Below, one piece after another: positions 47,001 to 59,800 of a stretch of 64,000 nucleotides of DNA (the stretch's first letter is position 1; every line of letters starts with the position of its first letter). The notes under the pieces are model-generated. The model saw only the letters and a list, made by a program, of their open reading frames with translations, made no database searches and had not been told where the DNA came from. The translations under genes and the position numbers were made by a program. The stretch is taken from the NCBI GenBank assembly GCA_030248295.1, contig JASANH010000863.1, positions 1-64,000 of the forward strand. Direction: 5' to 3'. This stretch comes from Mesodorylaimus sp. YZB2_4. Lineage: Eukaryota > Nematoda > Enoplea > Dorylaimida > Dorylaimidae.

Positions 47001-49581
47001 TCCCGGGGCGCGGGTTCGAACCCCTGCGCAAGGCTCAACTTGTTTATGAGTGAAGTAGGTGCCTCTCGTTAATCATTCCCATGCAACATGTGTTTCAACA
47101 TACCTCTGGACTGTCGTTTATTAAATCTTGATTATCCCGAACTGTGCTCCAGCCAGCGATCCCGATGCACTGCATGGTATAGCATAAAGCCTCCGAACCG
47201 TGCGTGTCCCAAGTCAAACTCTGCGCTTTTCGAATCGCTTGTCCCACTTCCCTGACAATCCCCCTGTCCAAAGCGGACGTTATAAGCCATCCATGCGTTA
47301 ATTGCAGCGCCTGAAATGACAGTTAGGAAAGGACATAGTGTACGAGTATGCATATGGCGTGCCCTTATTGTTGATGTGACCCTCTTTAGTCATGCGGGCC
47401 ATAGCGAGTGGGATGGATTATTGATCCCTCCTGGCTGGGAGACATGCCCGAGGAGTTGCTCTCTTTAGAGCCAAAGGAATGAGTAATCTTCTCCCACTTC
47501 TGTGGCCCGCACAACTAACGAGGTTCACATTGGCCCCAATTATGGCGCGGCGACTCGCTCGAGTGGTCACACCTCACGACCGGATCGGATGGGGTTTTGT
47601 CGAATCGGATCGGATCATGTGAAAAAAGGGACTTGTAGTTATTTTTAGCAATCAATAACACATGAACGTTTTTCGAAAAATTGCTCCCCGTGAAAAACGC
47701 AGTATGTATTTATTACCACGGTGCCATGGCACGACCCCTCCCAAGGTATTACCGCACTGCTCATCATGGATCTACTAAGCTGATAATGTAAAAAAGATCC
47801 ATGCTTATTTGACTGCAACCACAACTTTAATTTTTTTGACGGATATTTCCACTTCGTTTCCACTCCTCACTAATATTTCTGTCGTCTAACTCCAAACATT
47901 TGCAAAATCTGGAAAGGCAACCTCGCCAACCTTTGCGTCGAACTTGACAAAACAAAAAATTGCATTTTGTTTCGAGGTGTAAAAGAGAGCTATCTGAAAA
48001 ACTTGAGGGCATCTGGCCAACTGGCCAGCAGTGGTCAGTGCCTAATGTCCAAGAATTTTTAAAATTCTTCTAGATTTTTTGGTTTTTCCACGAGAAAAAA
48101 ACCGAAATCCGAGTGCTGGAAGCTCAAAATCGAAGCCCAAACCCCAAAAAGCTAGTTTGGAAAGAACCATGCGTGTTTTTCTTAACGCTCGGGTTCCTTA
48201 TTATCAAGAATTCAAAAATTCTCAGGATTTGAGGTCATCGCTGAACAGGCGCCCATGATATTTTGCAGAAAGCTTTCTTTTGCACCTGGGAACAATCAAA
48301 AAATGACGATTTTCTGTTTCGTAAAGTTTAAATTGACGGTTGGCGATGCTCCCTTGTGTGTGAGTCATCCATGCTTTCTCTGGTCTCAAATAATAATAAT
48401 GAGAAGTTGACTTGGGGAGCAAAAAAGGAGACATCAATGCAGGGTATTAATCTCATCTACTTAATTACACTATGCCCAGAGTGTAATTAGAAAAATTGCA
48501 AGTAGTTCGTTGCTTGCCTATGGTTATTGCAGAAACCTAGAATGTCGCATCGGATGGTTTAGTTCGGATGACCCGATCCGAATTCCTGGATCGGATCGGA
48601 TATCCGATCCGAACGGAGGGCATCCGATCCGATCCGGCCGTGAGCACACCCACCAATTGGGAGGGGTACTACGTAATTTTTTCCGTGGCGGTTGAAAAAC
48701 TGTGTCGTGTGCACTAGCAGCCACTGGCAGCCTACAGCTCGAAGTATAGTAGATACACAGAGGCAACGGTGAGCTTGGACAGCCCATTTGCCTTGACTCC
48801 TAGGAACTCTCCGAATAGAACTTGAGCAAACGCGCAAAAGCACAAGCAACTTGCTCTCGCCGAATAGTGTGATAAAGTTAATTATTTTTCTTACTTTTAT
48901 CAGCTCTTGGTCGATCAATTTCCTTTTTAGATTGTCGGAAAGCGAAAAATATTTACTATCACCAAGCAAAGAAATGACTATTTTTGGTGGATGCTGGACG
49001 TCAGTTAAGCGCCAGTGGTGGACGAACAGATCCGCGACCCTGTTCACATCGCTTTCGTCAGACAGGCGAACGTACTAAAATTGAGAGCATAAAACATTAA
49101 AAATTTAAAAGTTCATTCTCTTTGTTGATCCTCTGCATTACTTCTGATGGTTTGGACCACATCACATTGATTGGAAGGAATTGTATGCGGCCAAATGCAT
49201 TTGTACCAACGGTTTGAACACACTGCTCATACGTCCACTTTTGGCCCGTCGCAACATTCACCTGGATTAAATTACCGCATTTACAAACTGCACTGGCTGA
49301 AGTGCAGTAGCTCACTGACTGGTTGTGAGCTGGCGCACTTACTGGGTGACTTCGACGTGAAAATCCGCAAAAGCATATCGCATTGCGTCCTTGTGCCCTG
49401 GAAACATGGTTCCCACATGATCGGTATACTATGGAGGACCAGTCGTAAACACATACCCGGCAACTGGTACAAATACATTGCATCTTTTCATGCAGATATT
49501 ATCCGCGATAAACCTTGCTGCACTGATATTAGCACTGGTTTCATCCATCGCACGATTGGTTTCACATGAAGCAGACTGCTT
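41014..49581 (-). CDS. TRPM: TRPM-family cation channel, 19 exons recognised, 5' end missing
   Basis: TRPM proteins are tetrameric plasma-membrane cation channels. Exon ends: 49581-49457, 49428-49343, 49287-49166, 49074-48895, 47310-47104, 46741-46577, 46542-46337, 46283-46091, 46036-45731, 45674-45460, 45406-45263, 45052-44911, 44852-44400, 44345-44217, 44148-43888, 42090-41916, 41616-41469, 41386-41235, 41171-41014. They total 1,189 codons with consistent phase. The N-terminal TRPM homology (nucleotide-fold) region has YVRLSDESD, PKIVISLLGD, HGWLITSALDRG, HTHFLFVDDG and VVCVLIKGR. TM2-TM5 include LGPKVVMM. The pore exon has HGLWILFGEL, TM6 has AILLVNMLIAAF, and the TRP box is LWRYYMYFLVKEY with LPPPL. 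Only about 100 residues follow TM6, so there is no kinase or NUDT9 domain. The second listed exon is the least certain. The start codon and exon 1 lie above 49581. Confidence 0.93.
42929..43811. mobile_element. hAT-like non-autonomous element in a TRPM intron
   Basis: Ends TAGATCCCGGATCGGG and the complement of TAGTCCCCGGATCAGGG bound 883 bp. The flanks GCTGTCAC (42921-42928) and GCTGTGAC (43812-43819) are an 8-bp duplication with one mismatch. The subterminal regions are runs of GGGTC repeats. It sits between the S4-S5 and pore exons. No transposase frame recognised. Confidence 0.75.
45160..45232 (+). tRNA. tRNA-Lys (anticodon TTT)
   Basis: A full cloverleaf is present. The 7-bp acceptor is GCCCAGT/ACTGGGC. 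The D arm is GCTC/GAGC, the anticodon stem TTAGG/CCTAA around loop CTTTTAA (anticodon TTT), and the T arm GTGGG/CCCAC around TTCGACC. The discriminator base is G. A box (TAGCTCAGTCGG) and B box (GGTTCGACCCC) are intact. It is on the plus strand inside the 210-bp TRPM intron 45053-45262, transcribed against the host gene. There is no intron of its own. A T run (TTTTTTC) about 5 bp downstream would terminate pol III. Confidence 0.96.
46915..47036 (+). repeat. tRNA-like SINE head in a TRPM intron
   Basis: GCGGGTTCGAACCCC is a clear B box, and the preceding CCGTGGTGCTGATCGTGAG is a possible degenerate A box. The overall fold is poor, so it is a tRNA-derived repeat rather than a tRNA. It lies in intron 46742-47103. 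Confidence 0.45.
47394..47512 (+). repeat. SINE family B fragment with inverted ends
   Basis: GGGCCATAGCGAGTGGGA, then TTATTGATCCCTCCTGGCTG and GGGAGACATGCCC, parallel the repeat at 51.8-52.0 kb (GGGCCATGGCGAACGGGAG, then ATCGATCTCCCCTGTCTG). Its outer GCGGGCCA returns inverted at about 47503-47511. Confidence 0.5.
47573..48644. mobile_element. TIR element in a TRPM intron, probably hAT-like
   Basis: Left CTCACGACCGGATCGGATGG and right complement CTCACGGCCGGATCGGATCG are inverted ends, with further GATCGGAT repeats just inside both. CACACC occurs at both outer flanks, but a full 8-bp duplication is not clear. No transposase frame. It occupies most of intron 47311-48894. Confidence 0.6.
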
Positions 49582-50956
49582 CTGAAAATGCAAGGTTAAA
49601 GTCACAGACTGGAAAAGAAGGAATTCAGGAATTTTTTAATATGATTGTCATTTTATAATAGAAATTAGTTAATGCAAAAATTTTTAAAACGCAAGATTTC
49701 TGATGGCAAATCGAAAAAGCACGGAATGGGAACGAGAAGGGAGACCACTTTGTAGGCAACACTGACGCCTCGAAGTAGTGCTCGGCTGCTAAAAACGTCA
49801 ACAGTGTTGATAGCCATGGTAACACTATTGATAATTCCCCAGACGCGTTGTTCATGTTGGCAAGGTTTCAAGCTGGCAATATGTGGGTAGGGTTCCAGCC
49901 GGTCAAAAAAGTTGGACTGTTTTAATAGAAGCAAATAAAATTACACACAAGTAGTACAAAACCATTTTTCGAATTAGCATTTTCCTCTGATCATCTGGCC
50001 GCAGATCCACTGGCTGTCTTCGAGATGCATATTCTCACAGTGTGGCCTTGCAATAGTCGCTTATGCTGTGGCTAGGAGCTGACAGATTCTTATCTCCGTG
50101 TAAGGTGACGCTAACGGTCATATACTATCACGCAATCGAGCTCGAGTGCGCTTCTCGACTGCGTACAGTGAAATACGAGTCGAAGTGCCACCCCGACATA
50201 TCAGCTGCTAGAGTGCCTTCTTGCTAAATAATGTTCTGAACGGCGCCAAATTTAAGAATCTGGACGCAGCTGAAAAATTGATTGTGTGATGTCCCACCGC
50301 CCGATGTGGGAAATCGACCCATTGAGATATGCGATGTGTCCATGCTTGGTTTCCTGCCTGGTGTGCATATAGCAGGAAAGGCAGCGAAAGGTGCACCACG
50401 CATTCTGCCAGGAAGACACAATTGCGGAAAACCTTCGCAGAAAGAATTTTCGGCCGGTTGGGTGGACACATGGCGCTTTGGTACCAATGCCAAAGTAGTT
50501 TCGCGAGATTTACGTGCCCAGTCGTTTCGAAACTGTAATTCGGAAGCATGAAGGGTATGAAAGGGGCAAAAACATGAATCGCTGAACAAAGGATTAGTGT
50601 ACTGCATACTGTACATATGTATATTCTGGGATGTGTTGTTGACGATTTCTACATGTACAGTACTGTACATGTAGGTATGTTTTCAAGTTACTTCAGCGAA
50701 GTTCAAAAATGAATTCCCGCATTCTCCAAATTTTCCCCCCAGAAAAGTGGGTAACTACTGAAAAGACCAGCGAAGAAACGTTTTCCTCGAAGGATGAAAA
50801 ATAGTCCCAGCCGCCAAAATGTATTAGGGAAATACGATGGTACAAGATCTTAATAAGTCAGGTCTTCACATTCTAAGATTTTATGTTGAACCAATCCAAT
50901 CAAGGATATCAGGCAACAAAAAAGTAAAACCTTCCTCCAATCAGGCTGCACGGTGC
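49582..50956. other. Likely TRPM 5' region, no exon identified
   Basis: The first recognised TRPM exon has an acceptor at 49582, so at least one coding exon must lie at higher coordinates, but none was recognisable. A 26-bp perfect palindrome lies at 50649-50674. Confidence 0.35.
50649..50674. repeat. 26-bp perfect palindrome
   Basis: The half-site CTACATGTACAGT is followed immediately by its reverse complement, with no spacer. A related CTGTACATATGTA lies about 40 bp to the left. Confidence 0.85.
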
Positions 50957-51170
50957 AACTGTAGCAACCCTTGCAGGCGCAGGGGTGTGGACGATCGAAG
51001 TCAGCGAGACAAACTTCGATTGGAGCAGGCGTCTTGCGACTGTACCTGGGGCTGAAACATCAACCGGAGAGGTTGACGTTTCCCTGCCAGGGGGGATCGA
51101 TTACTCTCCCACTCGACACGGCCTACCAGGCATGAGGGTTGCACAACCCCCAACTCGCGTCTCTGGATTC
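50957..51170 (-). repeat. SINE family B, copy in minus orientation
   Basis: Read on the minus strand: GTCGAGTGGGAGAGTAATCG, then GAAACGTCAACC, GGTTGATGTTTCAGC and CCAGGTACAGTCGC. The same order of blocks is seen on the plus strand at 51.8-52.0 kb, so the pair forms inverted copies about 0.8 kb apart. Confidence 0.65.
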
Positions 51171-51809
51171 CTGGTCAAACGGTCCAATAAGCTACCACTG
51201 TAACATGCTAGTGCCAGAAGAAGGTCGCACGGTCTTCACTTCGGTCGTAGGCTGAAGTCTGAACTATGGTGATATCTCGATCAGGAATTCAGACAAGGAT
51301 GCCTAACTGATCTAATGAATCAGATGCCCTGGATTGACTTGCTGCCTATCCTCTGAATTCACCAACCGCAAGATACCATTCCCGTTTTCTGCTGCACGTA
51401 CATCTAATAGGCAGAAAGACAGGGATGCCGTGCGCGAGAAAAATTGTAACGCCTTAGTTGGTAATGGGTTTTCGCACAGCAGTAGAGTATGGCGCCAACA
51501 GAAATGGACATGGCTTCTGGCATATGATCACAACAGTTACCAGAGAATGGAACAATATTTTCTCTCCTTTGAGTCTAATGCGGTGCATGCGAATCCTCTG
51601 ATGAAGTCCACCTTCGAACTCATACTACGAGAGATAAGAGGAAACTTATAACCTATTCTCTTCCGGAATGTGCAAGCCCGTCGCGTGCCGCACGATGCCG
51701 CGTGCAAATTCCTAAAGAAAACAGATGATACAGTGCATTAGAAAACGAATTTGATTAACCAAAACAAAATAGATGTGACTTGAAAATAGCTGGTTTGGGG
51801 TATCATTGT

Positions 51810-52035
51810 GGCACCAGGCGGTCGCGAGCGTGCAATGATTCAGCGTGTCTACCCATGTTGCTTGGTAATGACCTGCTGGCCTCCTCCCGGGCTCAACTAC
51901 CAGTGGCGGAGCGTAACCCTAGTACCTGGTGGGCCATGGCGAACGGGAGAGATAAATCGATCTCCCCTGTCTGGGAGACGTCAACCCATTTGGTTGATGT
52001 TTCAGCCGCCCCAGGTATAGTCACGAGACTTGCCT
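51810..52035 (+). repeat. SINE family B, copy in plus orientation
   Basis: CGGGCTCAACTACC is a weak B box. The body has GGGAGACGTCAACC, GGTTGATGTTTCAGC and CCAGGTATAGTCACGAG, matching the inverted copy at 50.96-51.17 kb. The head GGCGGTCGCGAGCGTGCAAT is a possible degenerate tRNA start. Confidence 0.65.
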
Positions 52036-52316
52036 AGCTCCAGTCGGAGTTCCTCTACTCTCTGCATTCTCCCCCACGCACGCCGGTCGAGGGCATGGAA
52101 TGGTAACAAACCGGTGCGCTGCAGGTTTGCTCCCATTCAACGTGCAGCGTGCATCCAGTTTGCACCTTGCTGCATGTGCTGTAACTTTAAAAAAATAAAT
52201 GTTCACTTTGTCACAGACCCTCCTCCAGAGTGGACACTTTACACCCCACACCTCACAGCCATCAATTACCTTACCTAATCAACTTAATCTAATTAACTTA
52301 CCGTCATCCAAAAACT

Positions 52317-52673
52317 GTGGGCGCCAATTTGAATGTTCTTACTCTTGGTGGCCAGAGACACCAAATTTTCCGTTTCTTTAGGTCAGAGAGACTGCTCCCA
52401 CCAACAGACGCAGTAAAAGGCAAATTCATGGTTTTAACAAGCACAGACGAGTCTGCAAATATGGCAGGATGGAAGGACTGGTTTTTCACTAACAGCCCTT
52501 CATTTGAGACGAGAACTCGAAACTGGCTATTCACCCGTCAGATGATTATTCAGGCGATTTACGAGAAATTGTGGACTCCAACAGAATTCGCAGTCTTAAA
52601 ATCGGCCTTTACTTTTCATGCGCTTTTCAATCGCATATATAAAACAGTCCATTGGCTGTTGAAGAAAGACTGA
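52317..52673 (+). CDS. Hypothetical 118-aa reading frame
   Basis: An open frame of 118 codons, moderately rich in aromatic residues, with no recognised domain. A possible splice acceptor (TTTCTTTAG near 52381) lies inside it, so the real exon, if any, could begin later. Another plus-strand frame at 53270-53542 (90 aa) has similar status. I cannot show that either is expressed. Confidence 0.2.
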   Translation: MGANLNVLTLGGQRHQIFRFFRSERLLPPTDAVKGKFMVLTSTDESANMAGWKDWFFTNSPSFETRTRNWLFTRQMIIQAIYEKLWTPTEFAVLKSAFTFHALFNRIYKTVHWLLKKD

Positions 52674-53053
52674 ACACTGTGCCATCTTTTCGAGCGGTTG
52701 CAAAGTTTATGCCAAGAATTGCGATCACTCTGCATCCACTTTCTGACTTCGCAAGTGTTGAGGTTGGTGAGGACCGAAATCCTCTGATTTCGAAATACAG
52801 AAAGCAACCAGTTTGATGTCTGGCATCTTTTAAGCCTCGATTGTCCTCGCACCTAACTTTTAAAGCTTTAATATATCAGGCTAAAGGCACCCACAAAATG
52901 ATGGCACTTTGCGGGAAGTCTGATCGAAATATTTCGTGCAGGCGCGTTCACTCTCTGGAACTCTTCAAATTTGCTGCCCTTAGCCTGCCAATCACAGTAT
53001 TTGCATCTTCCCATCTGGGCACAGTCGGCATCCGCTGCGTATTATCATGCGGA

Positions 53054-53100
53054 AAATATCTACTGATTTCATGCAGTAGGTTTAAAATCAGTAGATATTT
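53054..53100. repeat. Perfect 16-bp inverted repeat
   Basis: AAATATCTACTGATTT at 53054-53069 is repeated exactly inverted at 53085-53100 around a 15-base loop. No coding or pol III context. Confidence 0.8.
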
Positions 53101-53841
53101 TTCGAAGCTCTTTCTAAAAATGTCCAAATCAACATAAAGTTTAATATTTCTTAGCAACGTATCAATAAAATATTTCACTACCCGCGAACACAAGGTAAGC
53201 ACATCAGCACGGCGAGGATAAATTTAGTCTCTATATGCCTAATTTTAAGATCTCAGTTCTTATATTCTATTGAAAAGGCTAATAATATCCACCAATGACA
53301 ACGCTGTACACAAGCTCATTATACACATCGAAACAGGGATCCAATTACATAAAATATGCCACGACCGGCAAGCCATTACGGCTAATTTTAAACTTCGTTT
53401 AAAACAATCACGAACCGGGGCAACATTAGATGCGCATAACATGGATACTTTTCAATTTCAGGAACGCCTGATCACACTCTTGCACATCAAGCCAGAACAC
53501 TTACTGCCTGCGTCCTTGCAAAGAAATATCAAAATAGTTTAGCATTTTAAAAAATCAAACAGGTAAAAAATTAACATATTTTTATCTGCATACGCTTGTA
53601 CAAACCAAACACATGTACCTGTACTTGCTTACGAGTTTGGCGAGCCAGTCCCTTCCGATTCGTTCACACGATTATGCCACTGTAAAGTCGCTTTGACACT
53701 CGGGGGTCACGAATTATTAAACAATACATGCTGACCGGGAAATCCATTCAATTTCTGATGTTGTTGATTTGCATACATTGACAACTGAAACGGGGTCTAA
53801 TCAGCTGTGCTCGCCTTCATCACTATTTCCCATCACATTTC

Positions 53842-56800
53842 TTACCCAGGTCGAGAAATCGCCTCTTTCCCCAATTCCACCGCAGCTTGTTGCTGACGTT
53901 GCGGTGCTTGAAGTCGTTGATGGGTTGATGGGCGACGCTGCTGATGAACACGCGGATGCAGTTGCTCCTGGTCTTCGCCGCTGCTGACGTCTTTGTTGGT
54001 AACCCCGATGCAAGATCCCATTGCCGAGGTACCGGTTCTTGCTTTCTGTAATCTAAAACGAACAAAGTCTATGAAATTTACCTGAAACGACCCCAAAAAC
54101 ACAAAAGACATGAACAAAACTGCATAAAAAGTAAGAAGCACCAACAAACATAACCAGCACCAATCCCATCTAAAACGTATCCCTTACCACAAAGTCCAGG
54201 TCGTTAGAGCAGCTAATCAAACACGATCAGTCAATTAGTAAATGTTGGGCTTTAACGACAAACCTTCATTTAAAAAAATCTAAAACCTTACTTTTGTCTC
54301 GCTTCTCGCATAAACTTCTGTATTTTTCTTGCGGCTGCATCTTGGCGCTTTCGATGACCCCTGAAATCACATCCACCGATTTAGTACCCACATGGAAAAA
54401 AAACAAAAATCCATCCCTACCTGAATGCGTGCTGAATACGCATAGCTGCCAAATGCTGTTTCCATCTCATCAGCTCTTCGGGCGTTACTTGGATTCGAAT
54501 ACAAGATGCTGAATTCGATTTGGTTTGCATGCAGCTGCCCGGCGTGGTTGATTGCGCAGTCATCAGCACGGTGGTGTCCTTGTTCCCGATAGCTTGCTGC
54601 ACGGCGTTCTCCAAAAATTGAGTGAAGCCCGTCAGGTTCTCCTGCTCTCTACCGTGACCAACATCGGCACTGGCGGATGGGCGGCGAACAATGGTCAGGC
54701 CACCTGGTGTCGACGTTGTGGTGCCATCCGGATTCGTCTTACTGCGTTTGGCGGCTTTGTAAAGTCGAAAATGTTTTTGAATCAGCACAGCTGCTTGATG
54801 AAGCTTTTTGAAGTAACAGTACTGAAATGAAAACTAGTGTTTGGAAATGGACGCCAGCGTTCTTGGTCATTGCATAAGCATCCACTGTTCTCATCTACAT
54901 AATAACGGAAAGGGTGCTTTACAATGCCATGTCTCAGCCTGATCAGTGCACAGCAGTGAGATCACTCACGACCAAGGCAGAGTGAAGGCTGTAAAGCAGC
55001 CGCTAGTTAGTGAGATGTCACTTTACACAGCATACCCTATGCTACGCGCAGTACAGTGTATTACTCCCCCTACGCCTGTGCTAGTTTAACCAAAAATGGA
55101 AGTTACCGAGTGAAATCAGGCATGGTCAAACTCAAGCTTAGTTAGTCCCTGCTGGATTTTATTGGGAAACTTTCATTTTGAAATGTACTGTCCCTGTTTC
55201 TACCCTATATCCGTCTCCTATGAACAGTTACAGAAAAAATAACATTTACTGCTCTTCCCACACACCGGATATGGGCATCCTCTTCGATCTCCGACAGTTG
55301 CAGTTGCTATCACTCAACCAACTAGGAGCCCTTACCTGTCTGTACCGACGATAACAAGTCTGAATAACCACGGCAGCCTGTCGCTCGATATCGGAAGAAT
55401 TCTGCGTCTGCACACGCTGTCGATATTGTCTATATGCATTCTGAATCACTTTTGCCGCCTCGTAAAGTTGACGTTGTTCGCGATCTAAAATCACATATTT
55501 TCTTGTTTTTAACACAAATTCAGATAATCACTATGAAATCTAATGTGAAACCAACTCACCCGTCAATGTCAGTTCTTGAAAATGGCATTCTAGCGGACTC
55601 CTGCTTCTCGCAGCGTTAAAGAATTCGCCCAAATTCGTGGCCTCTGCTGCTGATTGCTGTGATTGACAACACCGACCACTTCCACTGCACGAGCCTTGAT
55701 TCGACGTCGAGTTCACTTCAGCGAGCGAGGCGCAATTCGGCGATGGGAACAAGAAGATGTCTCGGCCACTGGACGATCCGGGTGACGCAGTCAGGAAATT
55801 GGCCGGACTCAGAGGTATCGATTGCTGCTCCATGTTCAAGCTCGGTGTCTTGTAGCTGGGGATTGATTTGGGTGGATCATTCACGACAGTTTGGTGCATG
55901 ATCACATCGGTGCCTGCGGATGGCATGACGATGCCTGGGCTTCGAGCACTTGAGGGGCTAAGAGAGCTGCTGCAAGGCGTGGGCGCGTCGTAATGCCTAG
56001 CCAAGTAATAAGAACCTGTAGTCATGCACGCAAACAGCGGTGGTCTTACCTGTAGGACATGAAATCACCATCACCCCCAGCCGACCCTACGGTTACTTGA
56101 GGCAGTTTCTGTTGGCCACTGTGCGGCGTATCGGAACAGTCTTGGAAACAGTTCTGTTGTTCGAGCCCGTCGCAGTCTTCCTCCACAAACGTCTCCTGCT
56201 TGATTCGGTCAGGCAGTGCGTCGATTATCTGCTGAGCTAGTGACGCCATTTGCGCACGCATACCATCGTTATCCGCGTTGTCGGCACCCGATCCCGCCAC
56301 TGTTTCCCACATGTCCGACGCGGTTGGAGAATCTGGAGCAAATGGGCGAGTGTCACAGCGCTTATTAATTAGTGGCGCAACGACCATGCAGTCTGCAGTG
56401 TCTGCAGTGCCGCCATTTTGCTGTTTAGTTCCTGCTTAAAAGTGTCCCTAACCAACGAGCACATGGTATCAGTACTTTACCCAACAAGACGGCACGGCAT
56501 CAGGCAGACGGACTGGAGAGGTCACTTACTGTGGATGTCATTCTTAGCACCTACATCAGACGGCAGCAATCATGATGGTGAAGGATAGCAGCATTCGTGG
56601 GCTGTCGGGAGATCTATACTCTCCACACATCTCAGTCCGTTCGTCTGATGCTGTGCCGTCTTGTTGGGTGGATGACCCACGACCAGCCCTTGGTTTTGTG
56701 TGGCTGAGTGCGTAAAGACTGCTCCCTTTGCCATGTGTTTGTTCAGTTTGTCTTCTAGATTTCCGTTCCACCTTGATAAGCTATGGCTGGCTACCCTACA

Positions 56801-59800
56801 TTACACAACACTAGTCAGCCGGCAGTGTAAAGCATGGAACTCACCTGGCACAGTAATATCCATTGGTATCTCCACACTGAGCGGTTGCTTCAGCCATTCT
56901 TCCACCGACATGTAACTCGCCACGCTGCTGCTGTTCTCACTATCCTGACGCGTAATTTTCGACGACAACGTGAGTCCCACGTCCGAAGTAGCACTCGCCC
57001 GATGACTAATACTGATGTTATCAGAATAATGTCGACATCCAGACCCGATCGAATTGTCTCCCGACTCGTTCGCAGTGTGTCGCATCAATTCTTCCAATCC
57101 TTCAACCGATGCTCGTTTGGCGCACTCTCGCCCGCTCTTCTTGCCATCGGCTCGTTGTGCCTGCTGTCGACACCTTTGTCCAACCATACTGCCCGTATTC
57201 GATAAAGGAGGTTTGATCATTTGAGAATCTAAACTCAATTGTTTCCTCAGGCGCAAATTCGAATGCGCAGTAGTTATGCCGTTGAGAAAATTTTGGCGTC
57301 TTTGGTCATACTCATTCATTTCCATATTGTCGCGCGACTGACACTGATTCGAGGCCAGAGTACATTGGTGTCGGCGAGCGTGAATATAAGGGCGTTTGTT
57401 GTAGTAGAACAGCTGACTACGTTCAACCAATCCACTCGTCAGCACCCACAATGCCGTGTCCAAGTCGCGCGCATCAGGATCACCACCGTTTTCTGACACG
57501 AATTGTTGGACCACCTGCAAAAATAGCCTGTAAAGGTTAGAACACGCTGCCATGATTTAAGACAGCTACTCTTCCCTATCCAACAGATCCTGACGTCGCC
57601 TGTGCCCACACCCCGCCAACAGCTCAATCGGCCCTCACTCGACCGAATGCCACTGACCCAGCATATCAGTAAACTCGTCAAAACCCGAGTCCACTAAACT
57701 CGCTCCCGCACGAGCCGTTACAACTCCACTCACCTCTCTGACCAACTCCACATGGCCATCACGAAACGCCACGGCCAATGGCAATTCACCCATTCGTACA
57801 TAATCCGAAATGAATAAACTATCGCGACATCCTCTGGCCAACAAATTAGCAGCTTCAGTCTTGCCTCGCACACAAGCCCACATCAGGGCCGTCCTTCCGT
57901 TCAAATCTTGTTTCGTGAAGTGCAATTCGGCCTCTAATCGTGGACATCTTCGCGAACGAAGCCATTGATACAAAACCATGATCAAGCGGGCGAAACCAAG
58001 CGCGGCAGCGAAGTGGACTACGGTCATGCCGCAATGGTGCGATAAGACGAGGTGCGAAGAATTGCTTGAACCTGTAATCGATATCCACTCTTTGGCAGCC
58101 ATATTACGGCACACTCGAATTAACCGTTCTTCGAGTTCTTGCAGTGACACATTTGAGCGTGAAGTCTAGAAAAAGATATGATGCTCATTTCATAAGAGTT
58201 CAAGCCCACTAAATCGATGCTGACATTAATCCAAACCACGTCCCTCTCAAAATCAATAAACTGACTGACACTTACTGAACCCCAAACTCTAAATCATAAC
58301 ATACCTTCTCCGCAGTCTTATCGATCCCACCATCTGACGGACCAGACGACGATGTAACAAAATTCCTTTCCAACGCTTCCAAACGTTCCAAAAGGCCCAT
58401 GCAAAAGTGACTTTCTGCAAGAAACCTATATGTACCATTAAACTTGAAAACACACTAAAATTAATACCATTCGCTCCAATCCAGAAATCTGGAGCCACCT
58501 CAGCCCACCGTCTTCCTTCCGATGCCCTGTACACGGTCGATGCGTCCTGCTGATTGGATCTATACTCAAACATGACCGCGTTCGAGAGGACTTGCTCGTC
58601 ACAGCATACGATCAATGACACAGTGCCTGGATCGTGGGCTAAAATTGAATCAGAAATCTCGAAGAATCCATAACAAGACCAATACAAATATTGCTTACGT
58701 GGACAATAGCAGCGCAGAACACCAGTTTGAATCAAAGACGCTGAAACTGACACATCGCCGAACAAGCAATTATAACGGTGGCTGGTCGAGTACCACGGAC
58801 CGCTGATCAAGATCTTTGTACCACCCTGCAAATCGCAACAGTCACTGTTTCTATTTCAAGTTACCAAACACACAAATAAGCACTCAGTTTTTAAATCTGC
58901 GTTTTTCGACAGAGAAACTGTATTAATCTGCGTTTTTACCGAATAAGCCCATGCGGTAATGGCCATAAGTCACTGGCTTTTTTTTTAGCCCCAGGGATGG
59001 GGTGGGGTTTGCAGGTCAATCAAACCCTCCTGTGCCCACACTGTCATCCCTTACCTGTGTGTAAGACCAATCTGGTGAGAAATCGGTGATGGTGGCCACA
59101 GCGCCGTGTCCACCCCGACTCTGACGTTGCCTGTGCTCGTCTTGGATTGTTTGCACCCCGCCGACGGTGCCCGCTCGACCGAACGATGCCATATCAGTAA
59201 ACTCGTCGAAACCCGCATTACCGACGCTCGATTCCGTTATACGCATACCCGTCATACTGCCACCACTGCCCTGGCTACTGCCACAACTCGCCGCCCGGCT
59301 ACCAGCCGAGCCCCTCGTCTCCGCATTCACCGCCCGCTCCAAATTCAGTCCCCCGATATTGGAGGATGGCGGGAGGCTATCGTCTCCATAATTATAAACC
59401 TCGGCCGATGCGTTCGGTTGAAAATAGGAAGAGGATCCCGATTGTTTGCGTTCACTCTCGTCATCAAATCGACCACTGACCGATTTCATGGAATGCTCAT
59501 CCACTTCTTCCTCGTCTCCGTAGTCCTCACCACTCAAGATCTGATTCAATAACCGGAACGAGGAGTCGGGTGACGATAATAAATGACTGGACGGAATGAA
59601 ATGGTTACAACCTTCGTCCATCGGACTGCCCGCACCATCGCCGTTCAAGACTGGTCGATCCAAGCTGACACCGTTCACACTCGCACCACTCGCCATCACA
59701 TCTGACGGCGCGAGGAACGAAATGGGCCTGGTTATATGCGATGTGGACGAGGGGACAGCATGCCTGGTTGGTGACAGGGCACGAAATAGTTCAGTCGATG

